The notes beneath the pieces are model-generated. The model saw only the letters and a list, made by a program, of their open reading frames with translations, was not told the origin of the DNA and did no database searches. A stretch of DNA of 64,000 nt from Aquabacterium sp. A3 (GTDB taxonomy: Bacteria; Pseudomonadota; Gammaproteobacteria; Burkholderiales; Burkholderiaceae_C): positions 1,054,001 through 1,118,000 of the forward strand of contig NZ_JBBPEV010000001.1 in the NCBI RefSeq assembly GCF_038069945.1. Reading direction: 5' to 3'. Made by a program: the position numbers and the translations under genes. Every line of letters begins with the position of its first letter. The first letter of the stretch is position 1. Of the stretch, positions 16,567 to 25,065 are shown in pieces.

Positions 16567-18306
16567 ATGACCGACTCAGATTTCAAAGCCACCCGGCAAC
16601 GCATTCTTACCTACGCCAAGCAACACTGGCAGTTGTTTGGAGCTGCCATCGGCATGTTCATCATTGGCTCCGCAGTTGAGCCTGTCGTGCCATGGCTGTT
16701 CAAAAAACTGCTGGATTCTGGGTTTCAGGATGGCCTCGATTACCCACTGTGGATGGTGCCAGTGGTGGTGATTGGCCTGTTTCTGGTGCGAGGTCTGGCC
16801 AATTACGCGGGCAACTTCACCATGAACTACGCCACCAGTGCCGTGGTGTTGTCAATGCGACAAGACCTCATGCGTGCTTTGGTTCATGCCGATGCCAGCG
16901 TTTTCACACGACTGAGCTCAGGGCAGCTTGTGGCCAAGGTGGTCAATGAACCGCAATCTGCCTCCAGCATCCTTGGCAGCACAGCCATTGGTGTCATACG
17001 GGACTTTTTCACGCTGGTCTTCCTGGTGGCCTACCTGTTTTATCTGAACTGGCAACTCACGCTGCTGGCGTTCATCAGCATGCCCTTGTTGGCCATTTCA
17101 GTGCGGCTCATCAGAAAGCGGCTACAACGCATCGGCCATGCCGCTTACCACGGCAACCAGCGTCTGGTCAGAACCGTCGACGACAACGCCAGGGCCTGGC
17201 GTGTGGTGAGAACCTTTGACGCAGCAGATTTTGAGATGCGCCGGTTTGATGAGCAAGCCCTTCATCAGCGCCGCATGCTGATGAAACAGGTGTCAGCCAG
17301 CTCCCTGATCACGCCAACCACCCAGGTCATCGCAGCCATTGGCGTGTCCTTCATTCTGATGCTCGCGTTGCACCAGGCCTCCCAAGGAGGTGCCACGGTA
17401 GGCGAATTCGTTTCGTTCCTCACCGCCTTGTTGATGACCATTTCGCCGTTGCGCCATCTGACCGATGTCATTCAGCCACTCAACAGCGCCATGATCACGC
17501 TCACCGGGGCTTTTCAGTTGTTCGACGCCAAACTTGAACGAGACGATGGCCAGCGCATCATGCAAACGTGTCAAGGCGGCATCGACTTCAAGGATGCGTG
17601 GGTGCATTACGAAGGCGCCCCTTCGCCTGCCCTGCAAGGCTTCAACCTCCGCATCGCACCTGGGCAAACCATCGCGTTGGTAGGGGCCTCGGGGGCGGGC
17701 AAGTCCACCGTGGTCAACACGCTTCTGCGCTTTTCGGAGTTGTCTCAAGGACGGATAGAGCTTGACGGTACGCCCATCACGGAACTGAAACTGGCCAGCC
17801 TTCGCCAGCACTTCGCGGTGGTATCACAAGACATCATCCTGTTTGACGGTACGGTCGCGGAGAACGTGGCGTACGCCAGCAAAACACCGGTTGACCGCCG
17901 CCGGGTGGAAGAATGCCTGCGAGCCGCCAATTTGTGGACATTCGTATCCGAGCAACCCTCAGGCCTGGACACGGAGATCGGCACCAACGGCAGCAAACTC
18001 TCCGGGGGCCAACGCCAACGGCTGGCCATCGCACGCGCCCTCTATCGTGACGCTGCGGTGTGGATATTCGACGAGGCCACCTCGGCCCTCGACTCAGAAT
18101 CAGAGGCTGTCATCCAGCGCTCGATTCAATCGTTACGCGGCAGCAAGACACTCATCCTGATCGCTCATCGCCTGAGCACCATCCGAAACGCAGATCAGAT
18201 CTGCGTGATGTCGGAAGGCCGCATTGCCGAGCAGGGCCCCCACGACGCCCTTGTAGAGCGCAACGGACTGTACGCCAGCCTGGTACGACTCCAGGCCACG
18301 ACCTGA
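16567..18306 (+). CDS. msbA: Lipid A export ABC transporter, permease/ATPase
   Basis: This is a 579-residue half-transporter of the MsbA type, which flips core-lipid A across the inner membrane. The N-terminal 320 residues form a six-helix ABC exporter domain. The ATPase domain carries Walker A VGASGAGKST near 373-382, the Q-loop VVSQDIILFD, signature LSGGQRQRLAIARAL, Walker B VWIFDEATSALD and H-loop LIAHRLSTI. Length matches MsbA (about 580). Its position next to LPS-core glycosyltransferases supports lipid A-core export rather than drug efflux. It is transcribed alone, converging with the acyltransferase gene 10 bases past its stop. Confidence 0.92.
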   Translation: MTDSDFKATRQRILTYAKQHWQLFGAAIGMFIIGSAVEPVVPWLFKKLLDSGFQDGLDYPLWMVPVVVIGLFLVRGLANYAGNFTMNYATSAVVLSMRQDLMRALVHADASVFTRLSSGQLVAKVVNEPQSASSILGSTAIGVIRDFFTLVFLVAYLFYLNWQLTLLAFISMPLLAISVRLIRKRLQRIGHAAYHGNQRLVRTVDDNARAWRVVRTFDAADFEMRRFDEQALHQRRMLMKQVSASSLITPTTQVIAAIGVSFILMLALHQASQGGATVGEFVSFLTALLMTISPLRHLTDVIQPLNSAMITLTGAFQLFDAKLERDDGQRIMQTCQGGIDFKDAWVHYEGAPSPALQGFNLRIAPGQTIALVGASGAGKSTVVNTLLRFSELSQGRIELDGTPITELKLASLRQHFAVVSQDIILFDGTVAENVAYASKTPVDRRRVEECLRAANLWTFVSEQPSGLDTEIGTNGSKLSGGQRQRLAIARALYRDAAVWIFDEATSALDSESEAVIQRSIQSLRGSKTLILIAHRLSTIRNADQICVMSEGRIAEQGPHDALVERNGLYASLVRLQATT

Positions 18307-18316
18307 TCAAGTGCAT

Positions 18317-19390
18317 TCAAGACTCTGTTGCGGGCCGTCCTCTGAGGCGGCGGACTGCAACGTGAAATCCGATGGCCTGCTTGATTCTCTCCAGCACTTC
18401 AGACACCGCCAAACAGACGAGCAGCAAGGTCACGAAAATGGCTGCTGGGTGACCCGACGCATAAATGAAGTCGCGCCAGAAGTACGCATAGACGAATGTG
18501 TGAAACAGGAAAATGTTGAAGAGATGGCCGCCCAGGTAAGCCAATGAACGCTGAAGCAACCTGCTGAGGCGCCCAACCTCGTAGGTCAACACGATGATCA
18601 GGACTGCGAACAGCCAATCTATTCGTGTGCCTGACAGCACAGGGCTGTAAGTTCTGAACAGCATCACAAACGCCAGCCCAAGGAACAAAACAGCAAAGCG
18701 GGTCGGCCCCAGACGCTGCAGGTATGCGGCGATCAAGGAAATCGTCTCGCGCTGCGCCATGTAAATGCCTAACGCGAAGGGAAACAGCCACTCGTTAAGC
18801 ACCGGTACAACGGGTCTCTTGATCAGCAGGAGCAACAGCAACACGGTCAGCACCTTGGCGCCGTGCCCCTTCATCAGTGGATGCAAGAGTGGAAACAACA
18901 ACGTGAGCGGAATGATCACACTCATGTACCACCAGGTCGCGTTGTAGCCATACTCTGGATAGACGTAGCGATGCAGCCCCGTCATCTGCACAAGGAACTT
19001 CAGGTACGGCTGCCCGTTGTAGGCGCCCTGCAGGCTCACTCCCACCGCACAGACACCGATCGTCACAAAGATCAGCGCCACAAACCAGTAGTTCATGTAC
19101 AGGGGGACAAGTCGGGTTCTATAGAAGTGCGCAACGCCTGCTGGAGCGGCACTGACTGACCTGGAAAAGCCGTAACCGCTCAACAGCACAAAAATGGCCA
19201 CACATACTTTGGCGAACAACGCGCTTTGGTAAACCCACACACCATATTCTGGATGTTTATAGAACAGGTGATGCCATAGCAGCAGCAGCAAAGCCACCCC
19301 CTTGCAGGCATTGGTGGCGTCAAGCTCAAACCCAGGCTTGACATTGGTTGCAGCAGACTTGACCGCACTACCCTGATCTGCGGTCAACAT
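18317..19390 (-). CDS. Acyltransferase family 3 membrane protein
   Basis: This is a 357-residue protein with about ten hydrophobic helices. The start ELDATNACKGVALLLLLWHHL contains the acyltransferase-3 (OafA/NodX type) hallmark: a charged residue, a Lys-Gly pair and a pair of histidines in the first helix. CVAIFVLLSGYGFSRSV in the next helix is also typical. Such proteins O-acylate sugars of LPS, O-antigen or other surface glycans using acyl-CoA. The ATG at 19390 is preferred; the frame stays open into the upstream WecE-like gene but conserved sequence begins here. It lies 31 bases after that gene and is probably co-transcribed with it. Confidence 0.85.
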   Translation of the reverse strand: MLTADQGSAVKSAATNVKPGFELDATNACKGVALLLLLWHHLFYKHPEYGVWVYQSALFAKVCVAIFVLLSGYGFSRSVSAAPAGVAHFYRTRLVPLYMNYWFVALIFVTIGVCAVGVSLQGAYNGQPYLKFLVQMTGLHRYVYPEYGYNATWWYMSVIIPLTLLFPLLHPLMKGHGAKVLTVLLLLLLIKRPVVPVLNEWLFPFALGIYMAQRETISLIAAYLQRLGPTRFAVLFLGLAFVMLFRTYSPVLSGTRIDWLFAVLIIVLTYEVGRLSRLLQRSLAYLGGHLFNIFLFHTFVYAYFWRDFIYASGHPAAIFVTLLLVCLAVSEVLERIKQAIGFHVAVRRLRGRPATES

Positions 19391-19421
19391 ATCCACTCGG
19401 TCGTCTTTGCGATATCGCCGA

Positions 19422-20582
19422 TCATTGGATAGAGCACCTGAGCGCGGCGACCACACGCTGCTGCTGAGCCTCAGACATCCCAATCCACAAGGGCAGCCTG
19501 ATCAAACAAGCCGCCTGTCGATCTGTTACTGACATGCTGCCAGCAACCCGTGCATAGCGCTGTGCCGCAGGGGCGTTGTGCAATGGCACATAATGAAATA
19601 CGGCATGCACGCCGTGCGATTTCATTAGGCTAAGCACCTCCTGCCGGTCCAGCTTCGGATTGATGCACACGTAGTACATGTGGGCGTTGTGCTGGCAGCT
19701 GACCGGCACCACAGGCCGACGCAAAAGCCCCTGCCGCTCCAAAGGCTCAAGCGCCGCATGATACCCAGACCACAGCTTCAGTCGCTGACGAGTGATGTCG
19801 TCTGCCTCCTGCAATTGCGCCCACAAAAATGCGGCAATGATCTCGCCAGGCAAGAAAGACGATCCCACCTCTTGCCAGGTGTATTTGTCTACTTCACCCC
19901 GAAAAAATCGACTGCGATCGGTACCCTTTTCACGAATGATCTCGGCCCGCAGCGCCAGTGTCGGCTCATTCACCAGCAGCGCACCACCTTCCCCCGAGAT
20001 CACGTTCTTGGTCTCATGGAAGCTGTACGCTCCCAGGTGCCCGATGGTCCCCAAGGCGCGGCCTTTGTACTTAGACATCACACCCTGGGCAGCATCCTCG
20101 ACCACCTTGAGCCCATGCCGCTGTGCGATCGCCATGATGGCGTCCATCTCACAGGCCACCCCCGCATAATGAACCGGCACAATGGCCTTGGTTCGCGATG
20201 TGATCGCCTGTTCGATCAACGTTTCGTCGATGTTCAACGTGTCTTCACGCACATCCACAAACACTGGGACCGCACCACGAAGCACGAACGCATTGGCGGT
20301 CGACACGAAGGTGTACGAAGGCATGATGACCTCATCACCTGGCTCAAGATCAAGCAGCAGGGCTGCCATTTCAAGCGCCGCCGTGCACGAATGAGTCAGC
20401 AAGGCCTTGTCACACCCTGTGCGCTGCTCAAACCAGCCATGACAAACCTGGGTGAACCGCCCATCGCCCGCCAGCATATTCCCAAACTTGGCTTCTGCTA
20501 TGTAATGCAGTTCTTTCCCGGTCATGTACGGCCGGTTGAAGGGAATATGCTGATCAAAGCTCTGTTGCTGAATGCTCATCAT
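19422..20582 (-). CDS. wecE: dTDP-4-amino-4,6-dideoxygalactose transaminase (WecE/RffA-like)
   Basis: This is a roughly 386-residue PLP-dependent sugar aminotransferase of the DegT/DnrJ/EryC1 family. FNRPYMTGKELHYIAEA near the start, THSCTAALEMAALLL, PSYTFVSTANAFVLRGAVPV, VEDAAQG and the SFHETKNVISGEGGAL stretch (with the PLP-binding lysine) all resemble WecE, which makes dTDP-Fuc4N from dTDP-4-keto-6-deoxyglucose. The dTDP-glucose genes rmlA and rmlB are not in the window, and no clear WecD N-acetyltransferase is adjacent. Starts at 20582 (MMSIQ) or 20579 are both possible. It heads a minus-strand pair with the acyltransferase-3 gene. Confidence 0.88.
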   Translation of the reverse strand: MMSIQQQSFDQHIPFNRPYMTGKELHYIAEAKFGNMLAGDGRFTQVCHGWFEQRTGCDKALLTHSCTAALEMAALLLDLEPGDEVIMPSYTFVSTANAFVLRGAVPVFVDVREDTLNIDETLIEQAITSRTKAIVPVHYAGVACEMDAIMAIAQRHGLKVVEDAAQGVMSKYKGRALGTIGHLGAYSFHETKNVISGEGGALLVNEPTLALRAEIIREKGTDRSRFFRGEVDKYTWQEVGSSFLPGEIIAAFLWAQLQEADDITRQRLKLWSGYHAALEPLERQGLLRRPVVPVSCQHNAHMYYVCINPKLDRQEVLSLMKSHGVHAVFHYVPLHNAPAAQRYARVAGSMSVTDRQAACLIRLPLWIGMSEAQQQRVVAALRCSIQ

Positions 20583-20800
20583 TTTAAACTCCAACATGAC
20601 AGCACTATAAGTGCATCCACCTTAAGACCGCCTTAAAGAAAAAGTTTATGGCCAAGCAATTCACATCGTCTGTATGCTTCTGATCTGAACAATGAGGGGC
20701 CGTGCTGCCCACAACAGGCACAGCACGCAAGATCAACAGGCAAGAAGCAAAAGCTAAGGCAGCGCACGACCACGCAACATAACGCAACTTTTGAAACAAA
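20583..20800. other. Divergent intergenic region, AT-richer than flanks
   Basis: About 200 bases separate the divergent wecE-like and GT11-like genes, so both promoters must lie here. On the minus strand TATAGT (20609-20604) could be a -10 for the wecE-like gene, but no matching -35 is visible. CCTTAA occurs twice, 10 bases apart (20620-20625 and 20631-20636). I see no JUMPstart/ops element and no credible coding sequence. Confidence 0.35.
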
Positions 20801-21651
20801 ATGCATTTACCCCAACTCCCATACAGCCGGACAATTTCAGTTGAGCTACAAGGAGGACTTGGCAACCAGATGTTCCAATATGCTGCCGGCTTGACCTTGG
20901 CCCGAAAATTTGACATGCGACTCAACTTAGATACATCTTTCCTGAGTCGCAAAGCATCAGGTTACACACAGCGCGCATTCGAACTCAACGCATGGAACAT
21001 CACGGCAGGCGTGGACAAAATACCAAGAATCATATTAAAACGCCAACCATGGCTAAGAGAAGGCACCAACGAAGACCCCTTCATTAGCAATAAATCCACA
21101 AAAAAAGTGGCAGACTCATGGGCTTTTGGCAAGACCCAAATATCTTCCGCGATATTCGAAATGAATTACTCAAAGAGTTCTCGCCAAAATCAACCATCAA
21201 ATTCCCCAACGAACTGGTATCAGAAGCCCAAAAACCAAACAGCCTTGGCTTACATGTAAGGCGAGGAGATTACGTAAGCAACCCAAACGCCAATGCGCAT
21301 CACGGCACATGTGACGCCCTCTTCTACAAGAATGCGGCAGAAATAATAAGATCGAAAACAGAAATAACAACTTGTCTTGTTTTTTCTGACGACCCAGATT
21401 GGGTCACTCAAAACCTAGATCTTGGATTTGATTATACAGCAGTCAAATCCGACGCAAGCATACCCGCACATGACCTTTGGCTAATGTCCCTTTGTCATCA
21501 CCACATTATTGCCAACAGCACATTCAGTTGGTGGGCAGCGTGGCTTTCAACGCGAGCAGGGATGACTATATGCCCTAAACAATGGACCAGAAAACAAGAC
21601 GCCAGTGTTCAGCGCCCAAAAATTGCACCGCAGCAATGGGAATGCATTTAA
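20801..21651 (+). pseudogene. GT11 (alpha-1,2-fucosyltransferase-like) gene with a -1 frameshift
   Basis: Two overlapping frames together encode one GT11 protein of about 283 residues. The first frame (from 20801) has the N-terminal signature VELQGGLGNQMFQYAAGL. The second frame (to 21651) has the donor-binding HVRRGDYV and the C-terminal NSTFSWWAAWLST. The first frame stops at 21259. Near 21117-21125 it reads DSWAFGK, while the other frame reads GFWQDPNIF. Restoring one G to the GGG at 21120-21122 joins them as DSW-GFWQD, the expected family sequence. This is therefore a one-base deletion, a genuine mutation or a sequencing error. The gene is markedly AT-richer than the surrounding genome. 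It would transfer fucose or a related sugar if functional. Confidence 0.85.
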
Positions 21652-21669
21652 GCCAAACACGAATTAAAT

Positions 21670-22562
21670 ATGCTAAAAATAGCCTACCTCATTCTTGCAC
21701 ACCAAAATCCAAACCATCTACGCAGACTTTTAAATGCATTACAATCCGATCACTCATCGTGCCACGTCCACCTCGACGCGAAAGTCATCACGCATGAGTT
21801 TTCGTGGCTTGGAGATATGGCCACGAAAAATAGATATAAAGTATATTGGGGAGATTTCTCCCAAGTAGAGGCCTGTCTAGAATTGATTCGCACCGCGCTG
21901 GACAAAAACCCTGCAGCCGATTACCTCTGTCTTTTGAGCGGGGCAGACTACCCGCTTCAGTCGCAGACATACATCAGAAGCTTTTTGAAAAAAATGCAGG
22001 GGCCGAGTTTATTAACACCGTTGCCATGCCATCAGAGCAGGCAGGAAAACCGTTGAGCCGGCTTGAAAAATACAAAAAAAGGCCAGGACGCAACCCTCTT
22101 GAAACTGTTCCAGAGAGAATAAAGCTATTTATTGGAATGACACCAAAAACCCGAAGCGTACACCAACACCTTGGAGAAATAAAACCTTATGGAGGCAGCA
22201 CCTGGTGGTGCCTGACCCGCCAATCTGCCGAGCACATTGTTAGATTCACCGAGCGTGAGAAGAAAATTGTGCGCTTCTTTGAAAATACTCAATGCCCGGA
22301 CGAATCATTCTTCCACACCATCATATCCAACTCGCGGTTCAGTGACCGAATCAAACGCAACCTGACATACACAGACTGGTCCCAAGGCGGCGCGAATCCG
22401 GCTGTGATCACAATGAAACACGTACAAGACCTTACCGCACAATCCACAAGCGTTGTCAGCGACTTTTATGGCCCAGGCGAGGCCCTCTTCTGCCGCAAGT
22501 TCGAAGATGACTCCGAGTCACTTATCGAGCTGATCAAAGAGCGGCGGGGGTTTGAGAGTTAA
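21670..22562 (+). pseudogene. GT14 (core-2/I-branching type) glycosyltransferase gene with a -1 frameshift in an A7 run
   Basis: The 5' frame (21670-22056) begins MLKIAYLILAHQNPNHLRRLL and contains HLDAKV and LLSGADYPLQS, typical of the core-2/I-branching beta-1,6-N-acetylglucosaminyltransferase family. The 3' frame continues AEFINTVAMPSEQAGKP and includes GGSTWWCLTRQSAEHIV and CPDESFFHTII, its C-terminal signatures. The break is in the A7 run at 21988-21994; eight As would read FLKKNAGAEFI without interruption. Whether this is real, phase-variable, rescued by slippage, or a sequencing error cannot be told here. It lies 18 bases after the broken GT11 gene and shares its AT-rich composition. 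Its 3' end overlaps the convergent flippase gene by 45 bases. Confidence 0.83.
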
Positions 22563-23507
22563 TCGCTCATCTGTGCCATCTAGCACGGCCCCGACACTCG
22601 CCGTGACAACACGATTCAAGTAGATCAACAATGCCAGCAAGGCCGCCGAAGCACTGACAACACCGGCCTGTGCCAGCAACCACACCAGGGCCCCCTCTCG
22701 CACACCCAACCCACCAACGGAGACTGGCAGTACCGTGGCCAGATAAACCAAAGGCACGACAAACATCCAGACGTGCCAGGGAACGGTCAAGCCAAGGATG
22801 TGCCCAAACAAGGCAAACACGAGAATTTCGCTGAACTGAAACACCAGGCCCGCAACCAGCACTTTCGAGAAGACGCCAGCCGGCACTCGTGCGAGCGAAT
22901 CCATCATCCTCACGACGGCTGCCGACAGAGTCGCCACCCAGAGAGGCCGGGTCAACTTGGCCAGCACATGACGACCACACAACGCTGCCCACACCAGCAG
23001 CGGTATCAGCAAGGCCATGGCGGGGGTCAGACCGATCAATGAAACACTGAAGGCCGACTTCAGGGCGTCTGGCAACAACAAGACCCCAATGGTGCCGATG
23101 GCTGCCAAGCACCACATCCCGGCCAGCCGTTCGGCGGCGATGCCGAACGCAATGACAGCGGGGTTGGCACCCGTGGCTCGCTGACACAGCACGGCACGAA
23201 CCACATCACCACCAATCACCCCGGGCAAAAACACCCCAAAGAAGGTTGCTCGCCAATAAAGGGTCAGGGCCTGGCGATGGGAAATCTCGACCCCCTGAGC
23301 CGCCAGCATCAGCCGCCAGCGCGCAGCAGCCACCCACAAGCCAAGGGTCAAGAGCAACGGTCCAGGCCACAACTGGTACAAGCGGCCGTCCCGCCAAAGT
23401 GCTGCAACCTGGTGCCAATCCACCAGCCACACCACATAAGCCAGCAGGCACAGCGATACAAGCGCCTTGAGCAGCCGGGGCCATGTGAAAGGCAGCCGCG
23501 CCATCAA
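22518..23507 (-). CDS. UPF0104 / lysylphosphatidylglycerol synthase-type membrane protein, possible flippase
   Basis: This is a 329-residue integral membrane protein with about eight hydrophobic segments. WRATFFGVFLPGVIGGDVVRA, AERLAGMWCLAAIG and LPVSVGGLGVREGALVWLLA are hallmarks of the LPG_synthase_TM (AglD/UPF0104) family. Members in glycan loci are thought to translocate or process lipid-linked sugars, though the mechanism is not established for this one. It is the last of six minus-strand genes and overlaps its upstream neighbour by 4 bases (ATGA). Its 3' end overlaps the convergent frameshifted GT14 gene. Confidence 0.85.
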   Translation of the reverse strand: MMARLPFTWPRLLKALVSLCLLAYVVWLVDWHQVAALWRDGRLYQLWPGPLLLTLGLWVAAARWRLMLAAQGVEISHRQALTLYWRATFFGVFLPGVIGGDVVRAVLCQRATGANPAVIAFGIAAERLAGMWCLAAIGTIGVLLLPDALKSAFSVSLIGLTPAMALLIPLLVWAALCGRHVLAKLTRPLWVATLSAAVVRMMDSLARVPAGVFSKVLVAGLVFQFSEILVFALFGHILGLTVPWHVWMFVVPLVYLATVLPVSVGGLGVREGALVWLLAQAGVVSASAALLALLIYLNRVVTASVGAVLDGTDERLTLKPPPLFDQLDK

Positions 23508-24193
23508 GCCCTCAACTCCGCCACCAACTCCCTCAACCGACCGACGTCAGGTTGAGACGAAAGTACGGCAAAGTGCTGGCGAATCAAGCCGTCATCCCAG
23601 TCCCACCACCGCAGCCGCAGCAACAACTCGATCACTGCGTCGGTAAACCTCATTCGAATCACTCGCGCAGGTGCGCCCACCACCACAGCGAAATCAGGCA
23701 CATCGCGAGTCACAACCGAATTGGCGCCAACCGCCACGCCGTGTCCGATGGTGAGGCCGCGACAGACCGCTGTACCAGACCCCAGCCAAACATCAGAGCC
23801 AATCAGTACAGGCGGGGCAAATCGGTCATACGGAATGTCGGCTTCTGCAGGGCGCAATCCATCATGGTGGTTATACAGAAACGAATGCTGCGCGATTCGG
23901 CTGACATCATGATCAGCGCCCCCAATCGACACATGCCACGAGACCGCGCAAAAAGCACCCAACGTGGCATGCATGATCACCGTGTCCATGCCTGTATACG
24001 AGTGTGCTCCGACTGCGGCGTGCGTCAAGTGATTGTTGCGATCAATGCGAGCGTGGGCACCCAGCACAGAATCGTCCACACGGCTGTGGTTACCCACAAC
24101 GCAATGGGCACCCAGCCTAGACCGGAGCACGCGAGCGCCGGGGTACACAGAAACCGTATCAGGTACTTCACTGTCGATCTGCTGATAGCTCAT
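23504..24193 (-). CDS. Left-handed beta-helix acetyltransferase (CatB-like)
   Basis: This is a 229-residue hexapeptide-repeat protein. Repeats with the pattern [LIV]GxxxxV are visible from about residue 18 (VLRSRLGAHCVVGNHSRVDDSVLGAHARI) and again at VLIGSDVWLGSGTAVCRGLTIGHGVAVGANSVV. VSIGGADHD carries the likely catalytic histidine, and the C-terminal RLRWWDWDDGLIRQH resembles the tail of xenobiotic/antibiotic-type acetyltransferases such as CatB. In this operon it more likely acetylates a sugar than an antibiotic. It overlaps both neighbours by 4 bases. Confidence 0.88.
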   Translation of the reverse strand: MSYQQIDSEVPDTVSVYPGARVLRSRLGAHCVVGNHSRVDDSVLGAHARIDRNNHLTHAAVGAHSYTGMDTVIMHATLGAFCAVSWHVSIGGADHDVSRIAQHSFLYNHHDGLRPAEADIPYDRFAPPVLIGSDVWLGSGTAVCRGLTIGHGVAVGANSVVTRDVPDFAVVVGAPARVIRMRFTDAVIELLLRLRWWDWDDGLIRQHFAVLSSQPDVGRLRELVAELRA

Positions 24194-25065
24194 GACACCC
24201 CCGACGTTGCATGCCCCATCCGCGCCGCCACGGCCAGAGCTCCTTGGCGCAAAGTGAATTGAGGCCGCCAGTCGAACGCCCGCCTGAAGCGGCTGCTGTC
24301 CATCAAAGAGAACTCGGTCGATACACTGGCATCGTCGGCCACCACCACATCGGCCGAAGGTCGCCCAAATGCCTCAAACACCTGGGTGGCCATGTCCAGC
24401 ATGCTCACCACCTCGCCACTGCCCAGGTTGAATACACCGTCAGCAGGACTGTCCAGCACACGACCGATGGCTTGCGCGACATCGTCCACGTAGGTGTACT
24501 CTCGCCTCAGTCCGGTCACGCTGATGCGAACCGTGCGCTTGTGTTGCGCATGGGTGATGAACGTATTCACCGCACCGCCCTCATATTCGCCTTCACCAAA
24601 CAACTGCGACAGCCTCAACACCGTCGCAGTGATGCCCCTCCGGCGATAGAAGGCCGCCAATTGCTCAGACTGGAGCTTGGCCAAGGCATACAAGGTGAGC
24701 GGCTCAGGCTGCATGGACTCACACCACGGCGCAGGCATACCTCCGTACACGCCTCGGGTCGACGCCAAGACCACATGGCGCACCCCGGCGCGCTCAGCCG
24801 CCTCAAATACACACTGATCCAGCAAGACGTTGGGCATCACCTCTGCACCATTGAGGCCGAGGGGGCGGCGGGCGGCCAGGTGCACAACCGCCTGACAGCC
24901 TTCCATCAGCGGTGTAAGGCTGTCAGATGTGTAGTCAGAGATGCGGCACGGCACCCTCAGTGACGCTGCATGGCGACTGATCGCAACCAACTCAAATCGG
25001 TCAACCCAGCACCGAAGCAGGTGCCGCCCCAGGAATCCGTTGGCACCCGTGATCGCAATCTTCAT
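24190..25065 (-). CDS. NAD-dependent sugar epimerase/dehydratase (extended SDR)
   Basis: This is a 291-residue extended SDR protein. MKIAITGANGFLGRHLL gives the GxxGxxG nucleotide-binding motif, VVHLAARRPLG the second family motif, and VLASTRGVYGG with YALAKLQSEQL the catalytic Ser/Thr and Tyr-x3-Lys. REYTYVDDVAQAI and GVFNLGSG are typical C-terminal motifs. It would modify a nucleotide-linked sugar (epimerisation, dehydration or reduction); the substrate cannot be assigned. The ATG at 25065 is chosen because the Rossmann fold starts there and it gives the same 4-base overlap with the ATP-grasp gene that every other junction in this operon shows. Confidence 0.87.
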   Translation of the reverse strand: MKIAITGANGFLGRHLLRCWVDRFELVAISRHAASLRVPCRISDYTSDSLTPLMEGCQAVVHLAARRPLGLNGAEVMPNVLLDQCVFEAAERAGVRHVVLASTRGVYGGMPAPWCESMQPEPLTLYALAKLQSEQLAAFYRRRGITATVLRLSQLFGEGEYEGGAVNTFITHAQHKRTVRISVTGLRREYTYVDDVAQAIGRVLDSPADGVFNLGSGEVVSMLDMATQVFEAFGRPSADVVVADDASVSTEFSLMDSSRFRRAFDWRPQFTLRQGALAVAARMGHATSGVS

